From the NCBI RefSeq assembly GCF_004770155.1, contig NZ_RQFA01000073.1, positions 1-64,000 on the forward strand: a stretch of 64,000 bases of DNA. Direction: 5' to 3'. This document shows positions 24,937-34,730 of this stretch, one piece after another (position 1 is the stretch's first letter; each line of letters begins with the position of its first letter). Source of the DNA: Leptospira gomenensis. GTDB lineage: Bacteria; Spirochaetota; Leptospiria; Leptospirales; Leptospiraceae. The notes beneath the pieces are model-generated. The model was not told the origin of the DNA. It made no database searches and worked only from the letters and a program-made list of their open reading frames with translations. The position numbers and the translations under genes are program-made.

Positions 24937-26100
24937 ATAGATCCGGCCTATTTGAAACTCGTTTTCAACCAATTTGGTCGAGTTGCCTTGTAGGTCAAGG
25001 GGAAAATGTGGAACGGTTTCGTTTGCCGTTTGGGAGGAGGTCGGAACCGCATCGGAGGGGGAAGGATTTTGCCAGCTTTGTTTGGGTTTGTGTTCGCCGT
25101 TGTTGTTGTTTTGGAAAAGAATGTCGGAGTTTTGCGGTTTTGGGTGGGGTTTTCTGGGGTTTCCTTTTGTTGGAAAAGGATATGTGGGAACTCACACCCA
25201 GGAACGTGGGTTTGTAGAAGCGCAACGCGGCGGGGGAAAGACGAAAGTCCTACGACAGGATCCTGGAAATGCGACTTTGCGACCCTCGAGGCGCCGGGAA
25301 AGCGGGAGTTCCTTTTTTTCGGGAAACTGTTTCGTTGGCAGAGAGGAGTTGATGGATTTTCGGGGTCTCCTAGTTTTTATGAACCGGGCCGTTGGTCTTG
25401 GTTCCTCCGACACAATTTGATGCACTCGGGGAAAGTAGTATTCTGAAAAACGGTGTGAGTTCCCCCACCACTTTACAATCCAAACAATCGATGTCGATGT
25501 CCAAAAACGCGCCCGGAATGAGTGTTAGTTTCAGAGCGGAGACGCTCCTTTGATTCGCGCCGATCCAAGAGTTTCGGTTTCTCTTTTTTGGCGCAAACAA
25601 AAAGAGTAGTGCGAAGTTGGTAGAGACAAGCTGCTAAAGTATTTATAAACCAGCTTCGTTGGATGCGTCCACCGTTTGTCGGAGACTCGATCCCTTTCGT
25701 TCCAAAATTTCGAAATGACTGGAACGCTCGCAAAAGAAAAACCGAGAAACTCAGGTAACTTCTCCTGTCATGGTCGCTCAATTTATATTAAAGAATCTTT
25801 ATTATGATATAGTAATCTTCTCTTTCTATAGAATGAGCGAAATTTTTGATGTTATACACGATTTCAAAACAGAATCGACTTAAAAAGAATACAAATTCAT
25901 TGAGGGTGAATCGAATTCGTCAAACAAAGTTTATGCGAATTTTTTTATAAAGTAGGACACAAAAACAAAAAGTGAGCAAAAATTCAAACCCTCACGAGTT
26001 AAGGCTAAAAGATCCGAAAACGATTCTTTCTTTTCAAAATAAAAGGGGAAAGAACACTCGGATTAAAGTAAGTTTAGAAAAGAAAAAGGAGATACATTTA
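24937..26100. other. long stretch without a convincing gene
   Basis: Several frames are open, but none has plausible composition, a ribosome-binding site or a known motif. The left half (to about 25480) is G/T-rich on the plus strand and contains degenerate interspersed-repeat copies (25184-25193 and 25457-25468). The right third (about 25780-26100) is strikingly AT-rich and forms the leader of the gene at 26101. A TATAAA at 25946-25951 could be its -10, giving an untranslated leader of about 140 bases. An RNA gene is possible but not recognised. Confidence 0.5.
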
Positions 26101-26529
26101 ATGGTATCAGGAATTACACTCATCGTGCTCAGCATTCTCGCTGTTCCTTCTTTGCTCCTCGCAAAGAAGCCCGACGCAAAGGAACTGCTGGCTAAGATTT
26201 CGCCTTATCAAGGTTGGATCGGTCTCGTATTTTGTTTCTGGGGAATTTACGGAATTATCTTCACCGGTATTTTCGGTCTTGGTTGGCTTCCTACTTGGCC
26301 GATCTACTGGGTCACCGCTTTAGCAGGAAATGTAGTGCAAGCGGTTCTCGGGTTCATCCTCGGTTTCGGAACGATCTCAACGTATGTTCTTTCTAAGAAC
26401 GAAGAAGCCAAAAAGAAAGGAGCAGAACTCCTTGCAAAATTGGCTCCAATCCAAGGCAAGTTGGGAATTTTTGGAATTGTAGTCGGAGTTTGGACGATCA
26501 TCGCATCGTTCCTTTTCTACGGAGCATAA
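26101..26529 (+). CDS. small four-helix membrane protein with internal duplication
   Basis: 142 residues from ATG 26101 with a GGAG site; the frame is open to 25972, but that stretch is leader. It has about four membrane segments. Residues 26-52 and 108-134 are repeats of one module: (A/G)xELLAK(I/L)(S/A)PxQGxxG followed by a Gly-rich helix. The protein therefore looks like two copies of a loop-helix unit in pseudo-symmetry. Function unknown. The strong terminator after it and the long AT-rich leader suggest it is well expressed. Confidence 0.85.
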   Translation: MVSGITLIVLSILAVPSLLLAKKPDAKELLAKISPYQGWIGLVFCFWGIYGIIFTGIFGLGWLPTWPIYWVTALAGNVVQAVLGFILGFGTISTYVLSKNEEAKKKGAELLAKLAPIQGKLGIFGIVVGVWTIIASFLFYGA

Positions 26530-26536
26530 TTCCATT

Positions 26537-26562
26537 GTTCCGGGTGAATGTTCACCCGGAAC
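26537..26562 (+). terminator. strong intrinsic terminator
   Basis: A perfect 12-bp-arm hairpin (left arm GTTCCGGGTGAA, 2-nt loop) starts seven bases after the stop and is followed by a pyrimidine-rich stretch. Confidence 0.88.
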
Positions 26563-26653
26563 TTCCTCTCCTCCTTTTCCTCCTTTTGCATCCAATCCTT
26601 CTCGATTTAAGATTGCCATTCGCTAAAAAAACGGATTTTCTTGTTTTTTTAGA

Positions 26654-27640
26654 ATGCGGATTTTCACCGATGCGGTTCAAATCAAAACACTTTTGGAAAA
26701 TCGTTTTACGGACGTTCTGCGATTTCCGGAACATTTTTCGGACGAACGATTCAACCTCGATACGGGTCGTTCCTACACAGTCCTCCGACCTTTTCCGGTC
26801 CGGGGGATTTCCACTCTGGAAAACAAACCCACTACCGTCTTAGTTCTACCTTCCTCGGGGGAATATTCCAGATTCTCCCATTTAGGATCTACTCATGAGT
26901 TGAAGCCGGAGTTTTGTATTAAAGGAAATCATAATATTCAACTTAACGAAATTAAGATCGTGGAACATCCCATTTCGCTGATGTCCGCGTTCGGTTTGTT
27001 CCTGGATTTCGAACTGGATCAACCCAGTTTTCCGACTTTCGATTTTTGTAACGAGGTTTATCTGGAGGGAATTCGGGACAATCTGCTTCCTCTCGGAGAA
27101 AGACCCGCCTTTACCGTAAATCGACCTTTTGCCGCGCTCTGGGATAAAGGGTATTGTGTCGTCGAACCCGACGATCGTAATAGTTTGGCGTTAACACTGG
27201 ACCATCAGGTAAGTTATCCTGGAAGTTCCGTCGGCAATACGAGGATCGTGGCGGAAATCGATCCTCCTTTATACGCGTATATCGCTTCCGCGAGAACGAC
27301 CGCGTTTCGTCCCGGAGAGGAAGCGGAAAAATTCCATCAGATCGGATTGGCCGGAGGTTTAAAGGATTATCCGTTCACGCTTGAAAACGTGATTTTGTTA
27401 AACGAAGAGCGAATCTTTAATCCGAGGGAAAAGTTCGCGCACGATGGTCGGAATTTCGAATTTATCGCGCACGAACTGATCGACGTTCTCGCCTGGATCC
27501 GTTTCGTCGAAGAGGAATACAAGGGGCGATTTACGGGGAAAGTGACCACGTTTCTTTTCGACCATCATAAACAGATCGACGTGTCTCAGTTCGTGTGCGA
27601 CCGGGAGACGTTTTCCGAAATCGGTATTCAGTATTTATAA
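26654..27640 (+). CDS. LpxC-like UDP-acyl-GlcNAc deacetylase, altered metal site
   Basis: A 328-residue protein resembling LpxC throughout: Glu104-His105 in IVEHPISLMSA (E78/H79 of E. coli), ARTTAF (the RTF segment), His273 and Asp277 in FIAHELIDVLAW (H238/D242), and His304/305 near the C-terminus (H265). The third zinc ligand, D246 of E. coli, falls on Trp281. LpxC catalyses the committed step of lipid A synthesis, but without that ligand this protein may be inactive, use a different metal geometry, or act on another substrate. Alignment was by eye. A bona fide LpxC is expected elsewhere in the genome. Confidence 0.78.
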   Translation: MRIFTDAVQIKTLLENRFTDVLRFPEHFSDERFNLDTGRSYTVLRPFPVRGISTLENKPTTVLVLPSSGEYSRFSHLGSTHELKPEFCIKGNHNIQLNEIKIVEHPISLMSAFGLFLDFELDQPSFPTFDFCNEVYLEGIRDNLLPLGERPAFTVNRPFAALWDKGYCVVEPDDRNSLALTLDHQVSYPGSSVGNTRIVAEIDPPLYAYIASARTTAFRPGEEAEKFHQIGLAGGLKDYPFTLENVILLNEERIFNPREKFAHDGRNFEFIAHELIDVLAWIRFVEEEYKGRFTGKVTTFLFDHHKQIDVSQFVCDRETFSEIGIQYL

Positions 27641-27650
27641 TATTATAAAT
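27633..27650. other. 18-bp perfect AT palindrome between convergent genes
   Basis: Bases 27633-27650, ATTTATAATATTATAAAT, are self-complementary and span the end of the LpxC-like gene and the gap before fabG. A similar 16-bp palindrome is at 30725-30740, also between convergent genes. They may end transcription in both directions. Confidence 0.6.
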
Positions 27651-28394
27651 TTAGAATCCGATCATCATTCCTCCGTCCACTCGCAACGTAGTTCCAGTGA
27701 TCCAATCGGCTTCGTCAGAAGAAAGAAAATGAACCGCGGAGGAAACCGCTTCCTCCGGATTTCTTCCGATTTTCAAGGGAATCATGGACAATACGGAACG
27801 TTTCGCTTCTTCGGGAAGGTTCGGGGCGAATCCGTTGTCGATAAAACCGGAAGCGACGCAGTTCACGGTTACGTTTCTGGAGGCCAACTCTCTCGCGGAG
27901 GATTTCGTCAAGGCCATCAATCCGGCTTTTGCCGAGGAATAATTGGCTTGTCCAGCGTTGCCGTAAAAGCCGGACACCGATCCTACGTTTACGATTCTTC
28001 CATATTCGCGTTTTATCATATACTTGGCGGCAATTTGTGTTCCGAAAAAAGCGCCTTTTAGATTCACGTCGAAAACCTCGTCCCATTTGTCCTCGTTCAT
28101 TCTAAGCAGAAGGTCGTCTTTGACGATGCCCGCGTTGTTGATCCAAACGTCGATTTGTCCGGTCTCTTGATGTGCGAATTCCGCAAGTTGTTTGATCTGA
28201 AGTTTGTCCCGCACGTCGCATACCTTGGAAAGAATTCTTCCTGAGTTCAAGGCGCCCAGTTCTTTTGCGGCGAGTTCGAGTTTCTCCGCGTCCGTATCCG
28301 ACAATACGACCGTTTCCCCTTTGAGTGCGAAATTTTTCGCGGTCGTTTTTCCTATTCCCTTTGCCGATCCTGTGATGATCACGGTTCGTTTCAT
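27651..28394 (-). CDS. fabG: 3-oxoacyl-ACP reductase-like short-chain dehydrogenase
   Basis: A 247-residue SDR. It has the NAD(P)-binding TGSAKGIGKTT motif, NNAG, the catalytic Ser in NVGSVSG, and YSSAK (YxxxK). This is the FabG pattern of the fatty-acid elongation ketoreductase, though paralogues with other substrates are common. It stands alone, not with fabD or acpP. A near-perfect 24-bp palindrome just upstream (28410-28433) matches the one at the adjacent marR gene, so that regulator probably controls it. Confidence 0.88.
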   Translation of the reverse strand: MKRTVIITGSAKGIGKTTAKNFALKGETVVLSDTDAEKLELAAKELGALNSGRILSKVCDVRDKLQIKQLAEFAHQETGQIDVWINNAGIVKDDLLLRMNEDKWDEVFDVNLKGAFFGTQIAAKYMIKREYGRIVNVGSVSGFYGNAGQANYSSAKAGLMALTKSSARELASRNVTVNCVASGFIDNGFAPNLPEEAKRSVLSMIPLKIGRNPEEAVSSAVHFLSSDEADWITGTTLRVDGGMMIGF

Positions 28395-28409
28395 ATCTTA
28401 TCTCCTTGT

Positions 28410-28433
28410 ATTTATTTCGATGTCGAAATAAAT
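28410..28433. promoter_or_regulatory. palindromic operator before fabG
   Basis: A 24-bp palindrome with one central mismatch. Its core, ATTTCGATGTCGAAAT, is shared with the operator over the marR start except for the centre. It lies 16 bases upstream of the fabG start. Confidence 0.8.
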
Positions 28434-28455
28434 GGCTTTAAAAAATAAATTCCTT

Positions 28456-28884
28456 CTATCTTTCGAAATTCGAATGAATTCTTTCCAAGAACCGCATAAA
28501 CGTCTCTTTCTCCTCCGCGGTGAATCCTTTGTATAATTTTTGATTGGTGGTCTGAGAGGCCCGGATCACGGATTCGCGAGTGGATTTCCCTTTTGCGGTG
28601 AGAGAGGCGGTATAGACCCGTTCGTCCTGCTCGGATCGGTTTCGTTTAACGTATTTCAATTCTTCCATCTTGTCCAATAGAGCCGTTACCGTGGAATTGC
28701 TGCGGTCCAAAATTTTCGCCAATTCACCCATGGTCGTTTCGCCTGAAACTCCGAGCGCATACAACACTCCTCCGTGTGCGGGCACGAGATCTTTGATTCC
28801 TTCCTTTTCGAACTCCCTGAGAAGAAATTTTTGGATTCTGTCTCTTGTTCTGGAAAGAAGATGGATCGCGAATTCCTGTTTCAT
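28456..28884 (-). CDS. MarR-family transcriptional regulator
   Basis: A 142-residue winged-helix regulator. The HTH lies at about residues 50-75 (TMGELAKILDRSNSTVTALLDKME), followed by the wing with RNRSEQDERVY and a C-terminal dimerisation helix. MarR proteins usually repress their own and adjacent genes and release DNA on binding small phenolic or lipid ligands. Its start codon lies inside a perfect 26-bp palindrome, and a matching site precedes fabG, so autoregulation plus control of fabG, and possibly of the divergent GH13 gene, is likely. Confidence 0.92.
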   Translation of the reverse strand: MKQEFAIHLLSRTRDRIQKFLLREFEKEGIKDLVPAHGGVLYALGVSGETTMGELAKILDRSNSTVTALLDKMEELKYVKRNRSEQDERVYTASLTAKGKSTRESVIRASQTTNQKLYKGFTAEEKETFMRFLERIHSNFER

Positions 28885-28907
28885 ATATTTCGATATCGAA
28901 ATATATG
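28882..28907. promoter_or_regulatory. perfect 26-bp palindrome over the marR start
   Basis: Bases 28882-28907 are fully self-complementary, core ATTTCGATATCGAAAT, and include the marR ATG. The site lies in the divergent region shared with the glucosidase gene. A TTGACA at 28931-28936 on the plus strand may serve that gene. Confidence 0.85.
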
Positions 28908-28978
28908 GGCTTTTTTGTCAAGACAAAAACTTGACAGTCTTCATTCTAATATTTTTGATTCCTATTAAGAAGAGAGTT

Positions 28979-30652
<1,674 letters not shown>

Positions 30653-30744
30653 ACGGGGAAAAATAAGGGAAACGTTCGTTTGCAGCGGGCGTCCCCTTTC
30701 GGTTTGATCGTTTTTCTCTTCTATATTATAATATTATAATGTTT
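30653..30744. other. convergent gap with AT palindrome
   Basis: It contains a 16-bp palindrome, ATTATAATATTATAAT, at 30725-30740, followed by GTTTTTACATTTT. It could terminate transcription from both sides. Confidence 0.5.
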
Positions 30745-31539
30745 TTACATTTTAGGCTTCGGGAAAATTTCCTTTAGGAACGAGACCAATTCGATCCAGG
30801 ACCTTCGATCCGCCTTCGCGTTGTAAGCCGCGCCTTTCGAATTGTCGTTTCCGGCTTCCTTAATCGTAAACGAATGCACCGCTCCCCCGTAAGTAACTAG
30901 TTGCCAGTCGATGCCGGCTTTTCTCATCTCTTCCTGAAAGGATTCCACTTCCTCTTTTTTTACGAACGGATCGTCGGCCCCGTGTAACGCCAGGATTTTT
31001 CCTTTTATGTTTTTGGCGTCTTCCGGATTCGGAGTTTCCAGTCCTCCATGAAAACTGACCGCTCCTAAAACCGGAGCTCCGCTGCGGGCCAATTCCAAAG
31101 CGACCGTTCCGCCGAAACAATATCCGATGATCGCGATTCGACCTGGCTCCACTTCCGGTTGCGATTTTAACGTTTCGAATGCGGCCAAAATTCGCGCGCG
31201 CATTACGTCCCTGTTTTGTTTATAATGGCCGGCCAACTTCGCCGCTTCTTCCATCGACTTGGGGCGGATTCCCTTTCCGTAGATATCCACCGCGAACGCT
31301 ATGTAACCCAGATCGGCCAATTTTTCGGCGCGCATCTTCGGATTTTCTACGAGACCTAACCAGTCGTGAACCACCAATATCGCGGGGGCGGATTTTGTGC
31401 TCCTGAATTCCGGATACGCGATGTATCCTTCCAAGCTCGTTTCTCCGTCCTGGTAGACGATGTTCTTCGCCGAGACTTTCGCGGAAAGGGAAGTCGAGAT
31501 CAGATTGAATAACGCGATTAAAAGAAATATCCGTTTCAT
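30745..31539 (-). CDS. dienelactone hydrolase family protein, exported
   Basis: A 264-residue alpha/beta hydrolase with an N-terminal signal peptide (MKRIFLLIALFNLIS onward, likely cleaved after a Ser-Ala-Lys region). It carries the family triad: Cys in GYCFGG, Asp in GADDPF and His in VHSFT. Dienelactone hydrolases open lactone rings of chlorinated aromatic intermediates, but most bacterial relatives, especially exported ones, have unknown esterase-type substrates. Alone on the minus strand, convergent with the glucosidase. Confidence 0.9.
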   Translation of the reverse strand: MKRIFLLIALFNLISTSLSAKVSAKNIVYQDGETSLEGYIAYPEFRSTKSAPAILVVHDWLGLVENPKMRAEKLADLGYIAFAVDIYGKGIRPKSMEEAAKLAGHYKQNRDVMRARILAAFETLKSQPEVEPGRIAIIGYCFGGTVALELARSGAPVLGAVSFHGGLETPNPEDAKNIKGKILALHGADDPFVKKEEVESFQEEMRKAGIDWQLVTYGGAVHSFTIKEAGNDNSKGAAYNAKADRRSWIELVSFLKEIFPKPKM

Positions 31540-31742
31540 AAAAACACCTCTCTTTTGGGTTTATCAGGCCGGTTACGAAAAAACAAGCAATTCACGGTTT
31601 CTCCTTTAAACGTAGGAAAGAATTTTTTTCGTCCTATAAGAAAGTTATTTCCAGTCTTCGGATATATCTTGATTCGTATCCGCCTTCTGAAAAGATGCGT
31701 CTTCTCGACGTTCTTCCATTTCGTTTTAGCAAAGGTTAAAGT

Positions 31743-33653
31743 ATGAAAACCAACATCCTTCTTCTTTCGTTTAAAATCCTCCTATCGGTTTCGGCGTTTG
31801 TCGGTTGTTATAATCCGATTTCGAACAAAATTCCACCTCGTGCGGAGAAAGGGATTTTGGATCTGAGGGATTGGGATTTTAATTCGGACGGATTGGTGAA
31901 ACTCGACGGAGAATGGAGTTTCGTTTGGAAACGGTTCCTACTTTCTAAACCCGAAATTACGGAGGAAGCCCCTTCTTATTTCGTAACCGTGCCGGACAAC
32001 TGGAACTCTTATTCTGCCATCCCCGATATGGATTCCAAAGCCGCTTACGGTTACGGTACGTTTAGTCTGAAAATTTTGTTAAACGAACAACGAAAAGACG
32101 CGTTGATTCTTCGTTTCCAGGACGTAGGAACCGCGGGAGCCGTCTGGGTGGACGGTCAAAAATTGATTCGGAGCGGAGTCGTTGGAACGGACGAAAATTC
32201 GTCGAGGCCGCAATATCTTCCGCGTTACGCGGAATTTCAACCCCAATCGAACGAAGTTCTGATTCAGGTGGAAGTCTCCAATTTTCATCACTTCAAGGGT
32301 GGAATTTGGGAAACGATTCGCATCGGAAGTAAAAAAGAAATCCAGGATTATCGGGAGAACCGTTGGACTACGGAGATGTTCCTTTTCGGAAGTATCACCA
32401 TCATGACGTTTTATCATTTCGGGCTTTTCTTTTTGCGTCGTAAGGACGCCTCGAGTCTTTATTTCGGACTTTTTTGTCTTGTGATCGTGGTTCGTTTGTT
32501 GACCACGGGAGAACGTTTTTTCATACAAAAATTTCCGGACGTCCCTTGGGAGTTGGCAAGTAAATTGGAATATCTTTCCTTTTATCTCGCGTGGCCCATC
32601 TTTCAGAAATACATGGACAGCATTTTTCCGGAAGACATGCCCACTTGGACTTGGAAGATAAGCGCCGCTCTGGTGGGATTTTTCTCGGCAATCATCCTGA
32701 TTTTTCCCACGAAGTATTTCGCTCTTACTTTGATTCCGTTTCAGATCGCTTTGCTTTTATACGTTCCCCTTTTGATTTTTCTTTTGGGAAGATGTATCGT
32801 CCGTAAAAGAAAGGGAGCAGCGATCGCTTCTTTGGGGGTGTTGGTTTTGATGTTTACCGCGGTGAACGACATACTTCAAAGTCAGACGATCGTAGCGACC
32901 GGATATTATCTTCCGATAGGTTTGTTTACGTTCATATTCGTGCAGTCTTACATCCTGTCGCTTAAGTTTTCCTCGGCGTTTATAGCGATCGAAAATTTGT
33001 CTTCGGATTTAAAGGCCACCAATAAATCCTATAGTCGTTTTGTTCCTTTGGAATTTCTTAAGTTTTTAGGAAAAAAGAATATTACGGAAATTGAATTAGG
33101 AGATCAGACTCAGAAAGAAATGACCATCCTTTTTTCTGATATAAGATCCTTTACACAATTGTCCGAAAAGATGACTCCGAAGGATAATTTCGATTTTTTG
33201 AATTCCTATATGGGGAAGATGGGACCGATCATACGCAAACACGGCGGTTTCGTGGATAAATATTTAGGCGACGGTATTATGGCGCTTTTCCCCGATTCTC
33301 CTGATAACGCTTTGGAAGCGGCGATCGAAATGAAGAAAGAGCTGGAACTTCACAACGAGACTAGGTTGGAAAGAAGATACGAACCGATTCGGATCGGAAT
33401 CGGAATTCATACCGGAGTTTTGATGTTGGGAACGATCGGAGAGATGGAAAGGATGGACGGAACGGTGATCTCCGACGCGGTCAATCTCGCTTCTCGCATC
33501 GAAGGTCTGACCAAGGAATACCAGGCGGACATACTTCTTTCCGACGACAGTTATCGTAAGATCCGTAATCGGGTTAAGTATACGTTTAAGGAATTGGGTA
33601 AGGTTTCCGTTAAAGGAAAAGAAAACAGCGTGGGAGTCTACGAAGTGGTGTAG
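31743..33653 (+). CDS. 7TMR-DISM adenylate/guanylate cyclase
   Basis: A 636-residue signalling protein. The N-terminus is a signal or lipobox-like segment (SAFVGC). A periplasmic 7TMR-DISM extracellular beta-sandwich follows (about 35-200, with WSFVWKRFL and GVVGTDEN), then seven membrane helices (about 210-410). A class III cyclase domain (about 450-630) has the metal Asp residues in LFSDIRSF and GDGIMALF, and the NLASRIE segment. Leptospira encode many such cyclases. It should turn an external signal into cAMP or cGMP. A cyclic-nucleotide-binding protein is encoded at 56064. Confidence 0.93.
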   Translation: MKTNILLLSFKILLSVSAFVGCYNPISNKIPPRAEKGILDLRDWDFNSDGLVKLDGEWSFVWKRFLLSKPEITEEAPSYFVTVPDNWNSYSAIPDMDSKAAYGYGTFSLKILLNEQRKDALILRFQDVGTAGAVWVDGQKLIRSGVVGTDENSSRPQYLPRYAEFQPQSNEVLIQVEVSNFHHFKGGIWETIRIGSKKEIQDYRENRWTTEMFLFGSITIMTFYHFGLFFLRRKDASSLYFGLFCLVIVVRLLTTGERFFIQKFPDVPWELASKLEYLSFYLAWPIFQKYMDSIFPEDMPTWTWKISAALVGFFSAIILIFPTKYFALTLIPFQIALLLYVPLLIFLLGRCIVRKRKGAAIASLGVLVLMFTAVNDILQSQTIVATGYYLPIGLFTFIFVQSYILSLKFSSAFIAIENLSSDLKATNKSYSRFVPLEFLKFLGKKNITEIELGDQTQKEMTILFSDIRSFTQLSEKMTPKDNFDFLNSYMGKMGPIIRKHGGFVDKYLGDGIMALFPDSPDNALEAAIEMKKELELHNETRLERRYEPIRIGIGIHTGVLMLGTIGEMERMDGTVISDAVNLASRIEGLTKEYQADILLSDDSYRKIRNRVKYTFKELGKVSVKGKENSVGVYEVV

Positions 33654-34588
33654 AGCTTTCTTATTTTTTCGGCGGTTTCCACGATTTCGTCCTTGAGTTC
33701 CTTAGGCTCCAACACGAAAACCGAATCGCCGAAACCCAGAATCTGACAACGCGCCCATTGTTTGGTTTCAAGGTCTATCTCGGCTTCGGTCCATTCTTCG
33801 TTTATAATAGAATATTTTAATATTCTATTATAGGGGACGGATTCGAATTTTCGAAATTCCTCCGTTTTTATCCTTACCTTTACCGGAAAATTAGGTAGCT
33901 GCGCAAAAAATAGGGATGTCGTTTCGGTCCAATATTTTTCGAGATCGAATTTTTTCGGTCTTTCGAAGGATTCGCCTAACGCGGCTTCGACGATTCTGGA
34001 GATTCGAAAGGTTCTGAATTCCTTACCGTATTTCGCGATCAGATACCAGACCTTTCCTTTCGCTACGAGACCCAAGGGAAACACGATCCTCGGTTTAGAC
34101 GTTTCGTCCGATTTATATCGGAGAATCACCTTTCGATTCTGCCAGACGGCTTCCTGGAGCAAAGGCAGGAACGGAAATTCCTCTTTGGAAGTTCCCCAAC
34201 CCGCGCCGTCGATATGGATTCTTTGTCTTACCATCTCCGCTTCTTGTTGAAAGGCCGGAGGAAGGGAGGCCATAAACTTCATAAACGCGGAATCCAAGTC
34301 CTTCTTTTTACCGAGGTCGTCCGCGATCCGGGTAGAGCTGGTCAGGATCATGGAAAAAATTTCCTCCTTTTTCATCCCGGTGAGGTTGGTTCGATATCCT
34401 TTCGACAATTCCCAACCTCCGCGAGAACCACGCTCCGCAAAAACGGGAACTCCCGAGGCACTCAGGGCTTCCATATCCCTATGTATCGTCCTCTCCGAGA
34501 CTTCCAGTTTTTTTGCGAGTTCCCTGGATGAGATTCTTCCTTTGGCTTGTAGTTGGAGTAGAATGGAAAGAAGTCTGTCCGCGCGCAT
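33638..34588 (-). CDS. YafY-type HTH/WYL-domain transcriptional regulator
   Basis: A 316-residue regulator. The N-terminal DeoR-type winged helix has SSRELAKKLEVSERTIHRDMEAL (about residues 18-42). A WYL domain (about 140-225) contains KVWYLIAKYGKEFRTFRISRI, and a WCX C-terminal part follows. Such proteins sense small ligands or nucleic acids through WYL. It is divergent from an SDR gene with two operator-like dyads between. Its 3' end overlaps the cyclase gene by 16 bases. A perfect AT-rich hairpin lies within its coding sequence (33803-33832). Confidence 0.9.
   Translation of the reverse strand: MRADRLLSILLQLQAKGRISSRELAKKLEVSERTIHRDMEALSASGVPVFAERGSRGGWELSKGYRTNLTGMKKEEIFSMILTSSTRIADDLGKKKDLDSAFMKFMASLPPAFQQEAEMVRQRIHIDGAGWGTSKEEFPFLPLLQEAVWQNRKVILRYKSDETSKPRIVFPLGLVAKGKVWYLIAKYGKEFRTFRISRIVEAALGESFERPKKFDLEKYWTETTSLFFAQLPNFPVKVRIKTEEFRKFESVPYNRILKYSIINEEWTEAEIDLETKQWARCQILGFGDSVFVLEPKELKDEIVETAEKIRKLYTTS
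33803..33832. repeat. AT-rich hairpin inside the WYL regulator gene
   Basis: Two perfect 14-bp arms (TATAATAGAATATT on the left) with a 2-nt loop lie in the coding region and encode part of the C-terminal domain (YNRILKYSIIN). The patch is far richer in A+T than its surroundings. Confidence 0.8.
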
Positions 34589-34608
34589 AATAAAACGATA
34601 AATCCGAA

Positions 34609-34631
34609 TATATGACAGAATTCGACATATA
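34609..34631. promoter_or_regulatory. operator-like dyad 1, WYL/SDR intergenic
   Basis: A 23-bp imperfect dyad with TATATG and CATATA ends and a GAATTC centre, located 21 bases from the WYL regulator start. It shares ATATGACAGAATT with the second dyad. Confidence 0.7.
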
Positions 34632-34690
34632 TTTTGTTTTAAAATGAATGGAAACTTTTTTTTAAAGAAACGTAAAATTTAAAAAGATAT

Positions 34691-34707
34691 ATGACAGAAT
34701 TTGTCAT
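34691..34707. promoter_or_regulatory. operator-like dyad 2, WYL/SDR intergenic
   Basis: ATGACAGAATTTGTCAT, a 17-bp dyad with perfect 6-bp arms and a 5-bp centre, located 24 bases before the SDR start. It is probably bound by the adjacent regulator. Confidence 0.75.
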
Positions 34708-34730
34708 CTTACTCGGGTTAGGATTTCTTC

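Noticed and set aside
24974..25446. Overlapping plus-strand frames after rplU
   Set aside because: Composition is Gly/Arg/Trp-rich and unlike neighbouring proteins, with no start signals or motifs.
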